From Spirochaetales bacterium (lineage in GTDB: Bacteria > Spirochaetota > Spirochaetia > JABEVK01): a stretch of DNA of 64,000 nt. This document shows positions 34,674-44,049 of this stretch, one piece after another. A model generated the notes under the pieces. It was not told where the DNA came from and did not search any database. It saw only the letters and a program-made list of their open reading frames with translations. Both the position numbers and the translations under genes were made by a program. The stretch covers positions 310,001 to 374,000 of the forward strand of contig CANJXC010000001.1 of assembly GCA_947478845.1 (NCBI GenBank). The letters are read 5' to 3'. How positions within the stretch are numbered: the stretch's first letter is position 1; each line of letters starts with the position of its first letter.

Positions 34674-35444
34674 TTAACGGCGACTCTCCAGAACGGCAAG
34701 ACGCTTTCCATCTTCGGCAAAGGCGTCTTCTAGGATTTCTTTGCGGCTGAGCAGGTAAAGCTCCTCAAACTTGAGAGCTTCGCCGACAACTTCGGGACGA
34801 CTAAACAGAAGCGAACCAGGTATGACGACTTTTCGGGTTTCAAAATGGCTCACATGAGCGCAAATGCCCGGGCGTTGGGCTAGAACGCCAATGCTCTTCT
34901 GGCTGAGGCTTCCACCCATCCACACCTCCCAGCCGCGTCCGGAGGCCTTGAGCGCTACTTGCTCAACAAGGTCAAGGAGAAAACTGCTGTCTGGAGTAAC
35001 AAAGGGATCAAAGTAAGACCCCGAAAGATCGCTGCGACCGATGGTGAATCCATCAAGCTTCCCCAAACCGTACTCGAGGATGCCATCAAGGTTCTCGACG
35101 CAGCTTTTGGTTTCCACATTGAAGGCCAGCCGGGGCCGACGGCCGGTACGAAATACCTTGTTGACCGCTTCCCAAAACTTCGAAAGAGCGAACGCACTCT
35201 CGATCATGGGCGACACGATCGCATCGGCCCCGAGTTCCAGAGCATCGCGCAGATCGCGGACCGACTCGCAGCCGCCAATCTTGATCAACAGTCCCAATCC
35301 GGCGCTGGCCGTCAGACGGCGAAGACGCACGATATCGCGAAAACTTGAGCCTTCGGCCTCGAACTCTGCTTTGATCCAACGGATACCAAAATCTACCTTG
35401 AGGAGCGTTAACTGGTGAAACAGGTCTTCTTCCAAGCCGTACAT
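34674..35444 (-). CDS. HpcH/HpaI aldolase/citrate lyase-like TIM-barrel protein
   Basis: This 256-residue protein fits the PEP/pyruvate-superfamily TIM barrel. It has IKAEFEAEGSSFRDIVRLR, LIKIGGCESVRDL, the metal-region GADAIVSPMIES and LAFNVETKS. Enzymes of this group cleave or form C-C bonds with divalent metal. The SPMIES and NVET segments carry plausible acidic ligands. The specific reaction is unknown, and the closest relatives I recall are of undefined function. GGAGAGG precedes ATG 35444. Neighbours do not reveal a pathway. Confidence 0.65.
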   Translation of the reverse strand: MYGLEEDLFHQLTLLKVDFGIRWIKAEFEAEGSSFRDIVRLRRLTASAGLGLLIKIGGCESVRDLRDALELGADAIVSPMIESAFALSKFWEAVNKVFRTGRRPRLAFNVETKSCVENLDGILEYGLGKLDGFTIGRSDLSGSYFDPFVTPDSSFLLDLVEQVALKASGRGWEVWMGGSLSQKSIGVLAQRPGICAHVSHFETRKVVIPGSLLFSRPEVVGEALKFEELYLLSRKEILEDAFAEDGKRLAVLESRR

Positions 35445-35485
35445 GGATTACCTCTCCTTTTGAGTATCGGCGTGGCAAATAAAAA

Positions 35486-36472
35486 CTAGATTCCTAGGCG
35501 TTTCATCCCTGTCTCGTCGTAGCGGGTTCCTGCCACAGACCCCTGCGGAACCAGCTCGGACAGATGGCTAAGTTCGTCGTCGGTGAGAAGGATCTCTGCC
35601 GCCGCCAAGTTTTCTTGAAGGTACTTGAGCCGCCGGGTGCCAGGAATGGGCACGATGTCGGTGCCTTGCGCCAGAACCCAAGCTAGAGCCAACTGGGCGG
35701 TGGTAACACCCTTTTCCCTGGCCATGACTTCCACCGAGCGCACCAGCTTCAGGTTATGTTCAAAGTTTTCGCCCGACATGCGCGGATTTACCGCCCGGAA
35801 GTCGCCAGGTGCAAAGTCGCTTGGCTGAGAGATGGCGCCAGTTAGAAAGCCTCTTCCCAGCGGACTGTAAGCCACAAATCCGATGCCAAGCTCGCGGGTG
35901 GTGGCCAAAATATCGCCTTGGGCGTCGCGCGTCCAAAGGGAAAGTTCGGTCTGCAGGGCGGTGATGGGATGAACCTTGTGAGCCCTGCGGATGGTCGAGG
36001 CACCGGCTTCCGAAAGCCCTAGAAAGCGAACCTTGCCGGCTTTCACCAGTTCCGCCATGGCTCCCACTGTTTCTTCGATGGGGACGGTGGGGTCAACCCG
36101 GTGCTGGTAGTAAAGGTCGATGGTTTCAACCCCCAAGCGCTTGAGGCTCTGTTCGCAGGCGGCCAGGACGTACTCGGGCCGGCCGTTGACGCCTAAGTGG
36201 GCGCCGTCAAGCCGACGCATGTTGCCAAACTTGGTAGCCAAAAACACCTGGCTGCGCACCTTTCGGAGGGCAAAACCCACCAAGGACTCGTTGGCCCCGA
36301 CCCCATACATGTCTGCGGTGTCGAAGAACGTGACCCCCATTTCTACTGCGTCCTTGAGGAGTTTCAGCGACGACTTGTTGTCGGAGGGACCATAAAAGTC
36401 AGAAATGCCCATACAACCAAGACCGATGGCCGAAACCTGCGGTCCGTTTTTTCCTAGTGTTCTCGTTTGCAT
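35486..36472 (-). CDS. aldo/keto reductase
   Basis: This 328-residue NADPH-dependent TIM-barrel oxidoreductase opens with [18 protein letters not shown]. It has the catalytic Asp in FFDTADMYG (with Tyr), Lys in LATKFG and His in YYQHRVD, plus the C-terminal cofactor region IPIPGTRR. The type is close to YajO/AKR13-like general aldehyde reductases. Physiological substrate is unknown. It appears to be a single transcription unit with a leaderless start. Confidence 0.92.
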   Translation of the reverse strand: MQTRTLGKNGPQVSAIGLGCMGISDFYGPSDNKSSLKLLKDAVEMGVTFFDTADMYGVGANESLVGFALRKVRSQVFLATKFGNMRRLDGAHLGVNGRPEYVLAACEQSLKRLGVETIDLYYQHRVDPTVPIEETVGAMAELVKAGKVRFLGLSEAGASTIRRAHKVHPITALQTELSLWTRDAQGDILATTRELGIGFVAYSPLGRGFLTGAISQPSDFAPGDFRAVNPRMSGENFEHNLKLVRSVEVMAREKGVTTAQLALAWVLAQGTDIVPIPGTRRLKYLQENLAAAEILLTDDELSHLSELVPQGSVAGTRYDETGMKRLGI

Positions 36473-36478
36473 CTTCGC

Positions 36479-36507
36479 AAAGTACGACCCTTTGACGGGC
36501 CAGTCAA
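36479..36507 (-). promoter_or_regulatory. promoter for a leaderless aldo/keto reductase transcript
   Basis: On the minus strand TTGACT (36507-36502) and the weak -10 TACTTT (36484-36479) are 17 bases apart, with six bases from the -10 to the ATG. Confidence 0.45.
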
Positions 36508-36542
36508 ACCACGAACCTCTTTCTCCGACTCAAGTTGTGGCA

Positions 36543-37466
36543 TCAGCGGATGAAAGTGCCGTCGTTTAGCTCCTTCAGAGCCTGCCGGATTTCAGTCTGT
36601 GTGTTCATGACGATTGGTCCGTGCCAAGCGACGGGCTCACCTAGCGGAGAACCCGTCGCCAGAAGAAACCGCAGGCCTGCGGTTTCTTGACCACCCTTAG
36701 CGTCGCTGGAGGCGGTGACGACGATCTCATCACCTTGATCAAAGAGCACAAGGTGGCGATTCTCGACAGGACGGGAACGGGTGACAATGTCGGTCGCCAG
36801 GTCCTCGGTGAGAACTCCCTTGGGCTCGGAGGCATCATGAAAAAAACCCTTTCCCTCGAAGACGTAAGCAAAAGCGTGCCGGTCTACCCCCACTGGAAGG
36901 CGTTTTGTAAGCCCTGCAGGCACAAAGATATCCAGATAAGTCGGGTCGGCGGCAATGCCCTCCACAGGTCCGGATTTTCCCCAGAAGTGACCGGCCAAGA
37001 CCCTTACGATGGTGCCGTCGTCTTCGTGGATTTCCGCTACGGCGGCGGTAGGAATATCTTGGTAGCGCGGTGGCGCCATTTTGAGTCGGGAAGGCAAGTT
37101 CGCCCATAGCTGAAAACCGTGCATCCTGCCGCGTGAATCACCTTCGGGCATCTCCTGATGGATGATTCCCCTCCCGGCTGTCATCCATTGGAGGTCGCCT
37201 GGTCCCATCATACCGTGGTTGCCTAAGCTGTCACGGTGCTCAACAACCCCGGCGAGAACGTACGTGATGGTCTCAATGCCACGGTGAGGGTGCCACGGGA
37301 AGCCAGCTCGGTAATCCTCGGGCCGGTCGCCACGGAAATCGTCAAAAAGCAAGAAGGGATCAAACTCATCGGTTTTGCCGAAGCCGAAACCACGTCGAAG
37401 TCTGACACCGGCACCTTCCATGGTGGGCTGAGAGGCAGAAACTGAACGGATTCCTCGTACCGACAT
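36543..37466 (-). CDS. pirin family protein
   Basis: This 307-residue bicupin protein has the pirin signatures FDPFLLFDDFRGD, FPWHPHRGIETITYVLAG (metal His residues) and the later WMTAGRGIIHQEMP. The N-terminal cupin should bind a metal through three His and one Glu. Bacterial pirins include quercetin dioxygenase-like enzymes and regulators, and the specific role cannot be told. AGGAG precedes ATG 37466. It stands between the aldo/keto reductase and DTW genes with no sign of a shared pathway. Confidence 0.92.
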   Translation of the reverse strand: MSVRGIRSVSASQPTMEGAGVRLRRGFGFGKTDEFDPFLLFDDFRGDRPEDYRAGFPWHPHRGIETITYVLAGVVEHRDSLGNHGMMGPGDLQWMTAGRGIIHQEMPEGDSRGRMHGFQLWANLPSRLKMAPPRYQDIPTAAVAEIHEDDGTIVRVLAGHFWGKSGPVEGIAADPTYLDIFVPAGLTKRLPVGVDRHAFAYVFEGKGFFHDASEPKGVLTEDLATDIVTRSRPVENRHLVLFDQGDEIVVTASSDAKGGQETAGLRFLLATGSPLGEPVAWHGPIVMNTQTEIRQALKELNDGTFIR

Positions 37467-37536
37467 CGGCTAACTCCTAAGGCCTACGGCCACCTGCCCA
37501 TAATGTCCGTCATTTTTGGCAATACGGCAATTCCAA

Positions 37537-38277
37537 CTAACGACGTGGCAGATTGACCGGGTCGAACGGTTGCCAGAACAGATTACGGTGGCCCCTTCGG
37601 TGTTTGGGCAGAGTGTCGCGCTGAGGGGGAAGTTTGTAGGGCTGGCGGCGGTAACCGTGTCGCTCAGGGTCGCTGGCACAGGCGATCTGGTAATCCTGCA
37701 TCTGGCGAAAGACACGAGGCAATTGCAAAGGATCGGGATACACATCCAACCCGAAGGATTCCAGAGCCAGAAGAAACTGGTGGGTCGCCTCGAGGGTGCT
37801 GAGGCAAAACTCGTGGGGTTGGCGCTTGATGACAAACTGGCTTTTTTCGGTAGGCGTGAACATCAACTTCTCTAGCCGTTGCAGGCTGGGGCTGAGGGTC
37901 AGCATTTTTTTTGCACAGGCCCAGGTGCCGTCAAGCAGAAAGACCACCAGCCTCCGGCCCGCTAAATCGTTTGGTGTCAAACCGCCTTCGGACACATTGC
38001 GGGCGCCAGCGGCGGGATACAGGAGAACCGGATAATTGGCAGGATCAGAAATCAGACCCTGAACAACCCGATTGTCGTCGAAGGCGATTCCCATCTCGAT
38101 CTGGCTGTCGGCCAAGGCCAAAGCCGTCAGGCGTCCTGTGCCGTTTTTTTCCTGTTTGAACTCTTTGGGATGCATGAGGAAGACAAACCTCGTGCGAACC
38201 GGCATGCTCGTAATCTCGCCGCACCAGCAGCGTTCCTTAGGCCAAAAGCAGCGCCAGCAGAATGCCCGACCGGTCAA
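37537..38277 (-). CDS. DTW-domain protein (tRNA-uridine aminocarboxypropyltransferase family)
   Basis: This 246-residue protein begins with the cysteine-rich CWRCFWPKERCWC segment and has the DTW signature as LLDGTWACAKKM (here Asp-Gly-Thr-Trp). In known members such as TapT/DTWD the enzyme transfers a 3-amino-3-carboxypropyl group from SAM to a tRNA uridine. The C-terminus is basic, which suits RNA binding. The start is TTG at 38277, overlapping the upstream stop as TTGA. Confidence 0.85.
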   Translation of the reverse strand: MTGRAFCWRCFWPKERCWCGEITSMPVRTRFVFLMHPKEFKQEKNGTGRLTALALADSQIEMGIAFDDNRVVQGLISDPANYPVLLYPAAGARNVSEGGLTPNDLAGRRLVVFLLDGTWACAKKMLTLSPSLQRLEKLMFTPTEKSQFVIKRQPHEFCLSTLEATHQFLLALESFGLDVYPDPLQLPRVFRQMQDYQIACASDPERHGYRRQPYKLPPQRDTLPKHRRGHRNLFWQPFDPVNLPRR

Positions 38278-38648
38278 TCCTCACCCTCAACCACGGTAAT
38301 GAGTTCGGCCTCGGAGCGTGCCGAAGCCAGCGAGAGTTTATAAATCGTGGCTAGGGCCTGCCAAAGTTTTTCGGTTCGCAGGCCCGCCCGATGCAAAATC
38401 TGGAACATCCACTCGATGTCGACATACACCCCCGTAGGGTCCGCGGCATCGCTTTCGTGCCATACCAATTCTGGGGCCTCATGGCTCCCCTTGATGCGAC
38501 CGTCTTCCAACAAATAGTTCCATGCCGTCTCGATGCCTACCCCGACCTCGGAGGCACTGGTTGCAAGAGCGTAGGACGGCTGTTTACCATCGGCAAGAAT
38601 ACGGGTATAGAACCAGAACTGCAGGTCCTCTTTTTGTTCGTCGGTCAT
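38274..38648 (-). CDS. hypothetical protein upstream of the DTW gene
   Basis: This 124-residue soluble acidic protein has no signal peptide and no family I recognise. It contains an EVGVGIETAWNYLLEDGRI stretch that could be a helix-turn-helix-like element, though this is weak. It shares a TTGA stop/start overlap with the DTW gene and is probably co-transcribed with it. It is divergent from ileS. Confidence 0.65.
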   Translation of the reverse strand: MTDEQKEDLQFWFYTRILADGKQPSYALATSASEVGVGIETAWNYLLEDGRIKGSHEAPELVWHESDAADPTGVYVDIEWMFQILHRAGLRTEKLWQALATIYKLSLASARSEAELITVVEGED

Positions 38649-38704
38649 GGTGGATTCACCTTGTCACCGGCCCCTGTTCTTGTCAACCTCGCGCAACGCA
38701 AGTC

Positions 38705-38734
38705 TTGACCAGAGACCATCTTCTCCCGTTTAAT
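38705..38734 (+). promoter_or_regulatory. promoter for a leaderless ileS transcript
   Basis: TTGACC (38705-38710) and TTTAAT (38729-38734) are 18 bases apart. The -10 ends eight bases before the ATG at 38743, and no ribosome site is present. This leaves no room for an isoleucine T-box. Confidence 0.55.
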
Positions 38735-38742
38735 ACTGGCCT

Positions 38743-41700
38743 ATGTACAAGCCTGTTGATCCCAAGGTCCACTTCCCAACCATGGAAGAAGCCGTGCTCG
38801 CCTTCTGGGACCAGAAGCAGATTTTCCAGCGTTCGATGGAGCAGCGCCACGGCCGTGAGGAGTTCGTCTTTTACGATGGCCCGCCCTTTGCCACGGGATT
38901 GCCACACTACGGACATATAGTTCCTGGCACTATTAAGGATATCATTCCCCGGTATCAGACCATGAAAGGCAAGTTCGTCGAAAGGCGTTTCGGCTGGGAC
39001 TGCCACGGCCTCCCGGTTGAGAACATTGTGGAGAAAGAACTTGGCCTCAACAGCCGGCACGAGATAGAGGAATATGGCATTGCCAAGTTCAACGAAGCCT
39101 GCCGCAGTGCCGTTCTCCGCTACACCGAGCAATGGCGTCAGATCATGTCCCGGGCCGGGCGTTGGGTCGACTTTGACAATGATTACAAGACCATGGATCC
39201 CGACTACATGGAATCCATCTGGTGGGTGATGAAAGAACTATGGACCAAGGAATTACTCTACGAGGGCCACTACATCCTTCCCTACTGTCCCCGTTGTGCC
39301 ACGGTGCTCAGCCTCCACGAGCTCAATCTTGGGGGCTACAAAGACGTCCACGACCCTGCAGTCACCATTAAGTTCCGACTGCAAGATGAGCCACACACCA
39401 GCTTCCTAGCTTGGACGACTACCCCTTGGACACTTCCCTCCAATCTTGCATTATGTCTCGGTCCTCAAATAGATTACGTCAAGATTCAAGACGGTGATGA
39501 ATACTTCATTTTGGCCAAGGGGCGCTTGGGAAGTTATTACAAGGACGCTGACGCAGTCCAGATTCTGTGGACCAAAAAGGGCTCCGAACTAGGCAACATT
39601 TCCTATCAACCCCTGTTCTCCTACTTTGCCTCCGAAGCCGGTAACGGGGCCTTTCGCACTTTCGTAGGCGACCACGTCACCGATTCGGATGGAACGGGGA
39701 TTGTACACACCGCGCCTGGTTTCGGTGAAGATGACTACCGTATTCTCAAAAACACCGCAATTACGGTGTTAAGTCCTATCGATGCCGAATGCCGGTTCAC
39801 CGACGAGGTGCCCGACTTTACGGGACGCTTTGTCAAAGACTGCGACAAAGACATTCTTGATCGTCTCAAGGGTGAGGGTAAGCTATTCAAGCGGGACCAG
39901 ATTTTGCATGCTTACCCCCACTGCTGGCGCTGCTCGAGCCCGCTCATTTACCGGGCTATCTCGAGCTGGTTTGTGAGCGTTGAAAAAATCAAACCTCGCA
40001 TGCTGACGCACAATAATTCCATCAACTGGGTGCCCAGCCACATTCAACAGGGGCGCTTCGGAAAGTGGCTAGAAAATGCACGCGATTGGGCAATTAGCCG
40101 TAACCGCTTCTGGGGTAATCCTTTACCAATTTGGCGGTGCGATGAGGAAGGCTGTGACCAAGAGATCTGTGTGGGAAGTCGTGACGAACTGAAGGAACTC
40201 AGCGGAACCCGGCCGGATGATCTGCATAAACACTTTGTCGACCAAATCAGTTGGAACTGCTCCTGCGGAAAAGGGACCATGCGCCGCATCCCGGAAGTAC
40301 TCGACTGCTGGTTCGAGTCTGGGGCCATGCCCTACGGCCAGGTGCACTACCCGTTTGAAAACAAGAAGAAGTTTGACGCTCATTTTCCGGCCGATTTCAT
40401 TAACGAGGGCCTCGACCAGACGAGGGGATGGTTCTACACCCTTCACATCCTAGGTTCGGCGCTCATGGACCGGCCGGCTTTCCAGAACTGCATCGTTTCA
40501 GGATTGGTTCTCGCCACGGACGGAAAGAAAATGTCCAAGAGCCTGCGAAACTATAGCGACCCCTATGAGGTGATGAAGAAGCACGGAGCCGATGCCTTGA
40601 GGCTTTTTCTCATGTCCGGACCGGTAACCAAGGCAGACGACCTTCGCTATAGCGACGACGGTGTTCAGGCCGTTCTGCGCGACGTTCTGCTGCCTTTGTG
40701 GAACAGCTACAGTTTCTATGTGACCTATGCCAACCTTGACAAGGCCGACCCTTCGGGAACTTTGGCAAACCCGCACAACCCTCTTGACGGGTGGATTCTT
40801 TCCGAGGCTGAACGGGTAACCGCATCGGTGACCGAGTTGCTGGACAGTTATGAAATCAGCCGTGCCATAGACTCGCTTACCGGTTTTCTCGATCTGCTCA
40901 ACAACTGGTACATCCGGCGTTCCCGACGGCGTTTTTGGAAGGGTGATACCGACACCGACAAACGGGAAGCCTACGACACACTGTATCAGGTACTTCGGCG
41001 ATTTGTGGTCCTTGCCGCCCCTTTTATTCCCTTCATCACTGATGAAATCTGGCAGAATCTGCGGAAGGATTCCGATCCTGAGTCGGTACATTTGGCCGAT
41101 TGGCCTCAGGCCGATTCCAGGAGAAGGCGCACAGACCTCGAGACCAAAATGACCATAGCCCGGCGCGCTGTTGTCCTCGGTCGCTCCCTTCGCAACAGTC
41201 ACAACCTCAAGAATCGGCAGCCTCTCAAGACGGTCTACTTGGTTACTCGTAATGCCGAGGAGAAACGGATGCTGAGGGAAATGGAAGACCTTATACGTGA
41301 AGAGCTCAACGTCAAGGAAGTTCTGGTTCAGGACAACGAAGAAGCCCTGGTGGAATACAGCGCCAAGGCCAATTTCAAGGTGCTGGGAAAACTCTTGGGC
41401 GGGTCAATGAAGACTGCAGCGGCGCGCATTGAAACCCTTCATGCTTCAGAAATTGTCTCGTTGCTTGAAGGCAACAACCTTCACATCGAGGTGGACGGTC
41501 GCGCGGTCGAACTCAACCAAGAATCCGTGTTGGTTGCCCGGAAAGAAAAAGCCAGCCTTAAAGTCATTAACGAGGGGAGCCTGACGCTGGCCCTTGATGG
41601 TGAAGTGACGCCTGAGTTAAAGCTCGAAGGCCACATGCGCGATATGGTCCGGGCCGTGCAAAATGCGCGCAAAGAACGCGGCCTGGAGGTAAGCGACCGC

Positions 41701-41883
41701 ATCCTGCTCGTCGTTTCCGGTGGGGAGGTAATCCGCGATACCCTCGAGGCATTCGGCTCTGTATTGGCCGTAGAAACTTTGGCTGCGAAGGCCGAGTTCC
41801 GCAGGCTGGACTTTCCCTCCCCGGGGGTTCAGGAGGCAGAATCCGGTGATGAGCGCTTCATTTTTCGCATCGAGAAAGCCTGA
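38743..41883 (+). CDS. ileS: isoleucyl-tRNA synthetase
   Basis: IleRS charges tRNA-Ile and edits misactivated valine. The 1046-residue class I synthetase has the HIGH-type motif in GLPHYGHIVPGT, the CP1 editing domain including TTPWTLPSNLALCLG, and the KMSKS motif near residue 594 (DGKKMSKSLRNY). A long C-terminal domain follows. It is the long (type 2, eukaryote-like) form, which ends with a region of low conservation, not the short bacterial zinc finger. Type 2 IleRS is often less sensitive to mupirocin, a family-level point only. The end overlaps the next gene by about 38 bases. Confidence 0.95.
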   Translation: MYKPVDPKVHFPTMEEAVLAFWDQKQIFQRSMEQRHGREEFVFYDGPPFATGLPHYGHIVPGTIKDIIPRYQTMKGKFVERRFGWDCHGLPVENIVEKELGLNSRHEIEEYGIAKFNEACRSAVLRYTEQWRQIMSRAGRWVDFDNDYKTMDPDYMESIWWVMKELWTKELLYEGHYILPYCPRCATVLSLHELNLGGYKDVHDPAVTIKFRLQDEPHTSFLAWTTTPWTLPSNLALCLGPQIDYVKIQDGDEYFILAKGRLGSYYKDADAVQILWTKKGSELGNISYQPLFSYFASEAGNGAFRTFVGDHVTDSDGTGIVHTAPGFGEDDYRILKNTAITVLSPIDAECRFTDEVPDFTGRFVKDCDKDILDRLKGEGKLFKRDQILHAYPHCWRCSSPLIYRAISSWFVSVEKIKPRMLTHNNSINWVPSHIQQGRFGKWLENARDWAISRNRFWGNPLPIWRCDEEGCDQEICVGSRDELKELSGTRPDDLHKHFVDQISWNCSCGKGTMRRIPEVLDCWFESGAMPYGQVHYPFENKKKFDAHFPADFINEGLDQTRGWFYTLHILGSALMDRPAFQNCIVSGLVLATDGKKMSKSLRNYSDPYEVMKKHGADALRLFLMSGPVTKADDLRYSDDGVQAVLRDVLLPLWNSYSFYVTYANLDKADPSGTLANPHNPLDGWILSEAERVTASVTELLDSYEISRAIDSLTGFLDLLNNWYIRRSRRRFWKGDTDTDKREAYDTLYQVLRRFVVLAAPFIPFITDEIWQNLRKDSDPESVHLADWPQADSRRRRTDLETKMTIARRAVVLGRSLRNSHNLKNRQPLKTVYLVTRNAEEKRMLREMEDLIREELNVKEVLVQDNEEALVEYSAKANFKVLGKLLGGSMKTAAARIETLHASEIVSLLEGNNLHIEVDGRAVELNQESVLVARKEKASLKVINEGSLTLALDGEVTPELKLEGHMRDMVRAVQNARKERGLEVSDRILLVVSGGEVIRDTLEAFGSVLAVETLAAKAEFRRLDFPSPGVQEAESGDERFIFRIEKA

Positions 41884-42655
41884 CTCCAGCGCAAACTTTT
41901 TTTTCGAGGCGATTTTTATCGTCTTTTGTTTCACTTCTTGTGTCACAGCACCGCCAGCACCTGCTTTTTCGGTTCCAGCCTGGGTGAGTTCGGGGCAAAC
42001 TGTGGTGCTGAGAGTCGAAGCTACTCAATTGGAAGCGTTTTCAGCACTGTCGAAGGAGTTTCCTGCACTGACTCCCGCTCTAGCCCGAACCCAGGTGGTC
42101 TGGTTGAGCTGGTCGCCAAAAAACTCTGTCAGAATCGCCCTCGACGGTGATTTCCCCCCCTTAGTCACTGCCTGGATTCTATTCTGGAACCGACCGCCCC
42201 TGCCTTGGGTAGTCACCCAACCCACCAAAGGAGTGGTGATTGCACAGGCGTCCAACCCCGACTTTTTGCCCGGCTATTCGTCTGAAGACGGGGAGTTTTG
42301 GCCCGAGGGTGCACTGAGGGTCGTCGTTTCTGACCCTGTAAACCTTGTGCTTGGCGATTCAGTTGGCAAACTCCTGCCTGCCAAGCGTATTGTGGTCAGC
42401 CTTGAAAATCAGGATTCCACTCTCCGGGGAGAAGTTGAACTGGAAATGCCCGATTCCCGTTCAGCCGCCATGGGCCTGATCCTCCTCAAACTCGGCAAAG
42501 ACTTCATCAACGAAAAACTGGGCCAGAACCTCACTTGGCGGGCCGAGGGCGAGCTTCTTGTGGGTGAGCCATTTATATTGTTGCAGGCTGACCTGTTGCC
42601 TTGGGTCTACCAAAGGCTAAGCCTGCTCCAGAAAACGCCGAAGGAAACACGCTGA
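41846..42655 (+). CDS. putative lipoprotein, function unknown
   Basis: This ~269-residue protein has a charged N-terminus, a hydrophobic stretch and a lipobox-like IVFCFTSC at about residue 32, so it is probably a lipoprotein. I do not recognise the mature domain. Start choice is uncertain: GTG 41846 lies nine bases after AGGAGG (41831-41836), and ATG 41849 is also possible. Both start inside ileS. The stop overlaps the hisH ATG (TGATG), so it is likely translated from the ileS transcript and coupled to hisH. Confidence 0.7.
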   Translation: MMSASFFASRKPDSSANFFFEAIFIVFCFTSCVTAPPAPAFSVPAWVSSGQTVVLRVEATQLEAFSALSKEFPALTPALARTQVVWLSWSPKNSVRIALDGDFPPLVTAWILFWNRPPLPWVVTQPTKGVVIAQASNPDFLPGYSSEDGEFWPEGALRVVVSDPVNLVLGDSVGKLLPAKRIVVSLENQDSTLRGEVELEMPDSRSAAMGLILLKLGKDFINEKLGQNLTWRAEGELLVGEPFILLQADLLPWVYQRLSLLQKTPKETR

Positions 42656-43266
42656 TGACGGGTATTTTGGATTACGATGCAGGCAATCTGACGAGCGTTC
42701 AAAACGCTTTAGATTATCTGGGTGAGCGCTGGGTAGTGTCTCGCCACCCCTCGGAGTTGCAGGACGCGGACCGGCTCATTGTACCAGGCGACGGACATGC
42801 TTCGACCTGCATGGCAAATCTTCGCATGCTGGGACTAGACCTCTTGCTCGGCGATTTCTTGGCGCGGGGTCGACCAGTGCTAGGCATTTGCGTTGGCAGT
42901 CAGATTGTGCTGGAATCCAGTGATGAGGGTGGAACACAATGCCTTGGCTTGGTACCCGGATACTGCCATCTTTTGCCCGGTGGACGTGGCCTCAAGGTTC
43001 CTCACATGGGTTGGAATACCGTCACCTTTCCTGAGAAAAATCACCCGCTGGTCAGGGGCGTTACCTCGGGTTCTTCGTTTTACTTCGTGCATTCCTACTA
43101 CACTTCCCCAGCAGAAGGTGTGCGGGTTCTGGGATCCACGGTCCACGGCCTTGAGTTCACCGTCGGGTTTGTACAGGGGAGCCTCGCAACCTGGCAGTTT
43201 CACCCTGAAAAGTCGGGGGCCTCGGGCCTTCGTCTTTTGGGCAATTTCCTCGCGTGGAGGCCCTGA
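42655..43266 (+). CDS. hisH: imidazole glycerol phosphate synthase, glutaminase subunit
   Basis: HisH is a class I glutamine amidotransferase that supplies ammonia to HisF. The 203-residue protein has the nucleophile C79 in LGICVGSQ (canonical GICLGMQ) and the catalytic His/Glu in WQFHPEKS near the C-terminus. ATG 42655 fits the family start GILDYDAGNLTS. The open frame runs further upstream to 42601 but that is inside the lipoprotein gene. HisF follows directly with no gap. Confidence 0.92.
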   Translation: MTGILDYDAGNLTSVQNALDYLGERWVVSRHPSELQDADRLIVPGDGHASTCMANLRMLGLDLLLGDFLARGRPVLGICVGSQIVLESSDEGGTQCLGLVPGYCHLLPGGRGLKVPHMGWNTVTFPEKNHPLVRGVTSGSSFYFVHSYYTSPAEGVRVLGSTVHGLEFTVGFVQGSLATWQFHPEKSGASGLRLLGNFLAWRP

Positions 43267-44049
43267 ATGCTTCAAAAGCGTGTCATTGTCTGCCTCGATG
43301 TTCGCGACGGAAAGACGGTTAAAAGCGTCAAGTTCGTCGACACCAAGGAGCTAGGAGATCCGGTTGAAATGGCTGCCGAATACTACCGGCAAGGAGTAGA
43401 TGAACTGGTTTTCTACGACATCACGGCCAGCGCAGAACAACGGGGAATCCTGATTGATGTGGTCCGAAGGGTTGCCCAGCGCATCTTCATCCCCTTCTGT
43501 GTCGGAGGAGGAATCAAGACGGCCGAGGACATCCGCCAAGTCATCCTCGCTGGCGCCGAAAAAGTCAGCCTCAACAGTCAGGCCGTACGAAATCCGCAAC
43601 TGATCAGCATCGGTGCACGACTTTACGGGAGCCAAAGTATGGTACTCGCCATCGATGCCTTGGCAGATGCAAGCTTTCCAAGCGGCTACAGGGTTGTCAT
43701 CGACGGAGGGCGGACACCTACGGGCCTTGATGTTCTGGCTTGGGCCCAACAGGGTCACGCTTTGGGCGCTGGGGAACTGGTACTCAACAGCATTGACGCC
43801 GACGGTACAAAGACAGGCTACGACCTGAAACTGACCAGCATGCTTTCTCAGGCTTTGCCAATACCCGTGGTAGCCTCTGGCGGTGCAGGTACACCCGAGC
43901 ATCTGCGTGCGGTCCTGCAGGAAGGTAAAGCGGATGCAGCACTTGTTGCCAGCATGGTGCATTACGGCACCTACACCGTTCCCATGATCAAGGAGTTCCT
44001 TTTAAAAAAAGGAGTTCCCGTTAGGGTACCGGAGCCTCTCGATGGATAG
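43267..44049 (+). CDS. hisF: imidazole glycerol phosphate synthase, cyclase subunit
   Basis: HisF uses ammonia from HisH to form imidazole glycerol phosphate and AICAR from PRFAR. The 260-residue TIM barrel has both catalytic aspartates (CLDVRDG and [12 protein letters not shown]) and the phosphate loops CVGGGI and ASGGAG. It is a standard HisF. No other histidine genes are near, so the pathway must be completed elsewhere, or the pair may serve another ammonia-dependent reaction. The stop overlaps the next ATG by eight bases. Confidence 0.93.
   Translation: MLQKRVIVCLDVRDGKTVKSVKFVDTKELGDPVEMAAEYYRQGVDELVFYDITASAEQRGILIDVVRRVAQRIFIPFCVGGGIKTAEDIRQVILAGAEKVSLNSQAVRNPQLISIGARLYGSQSMVLAIDALADASFPSGYRVVIDGGRTPTGLDVLAWAQQGHALGAGELVLNSIDADGTKTGYDLKLTSMLSQALPIPVVASGGAGTPEHLRAVLQEGKADAALVASMVHYGTYTVPMIKEFLLKKGVPVRVPEPLDG

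Noticed and set aside
38649-38742. T-box leader before ileS
   Set aside because: The promoter elements lie immediately before the ATG, leaving no leader RNA.
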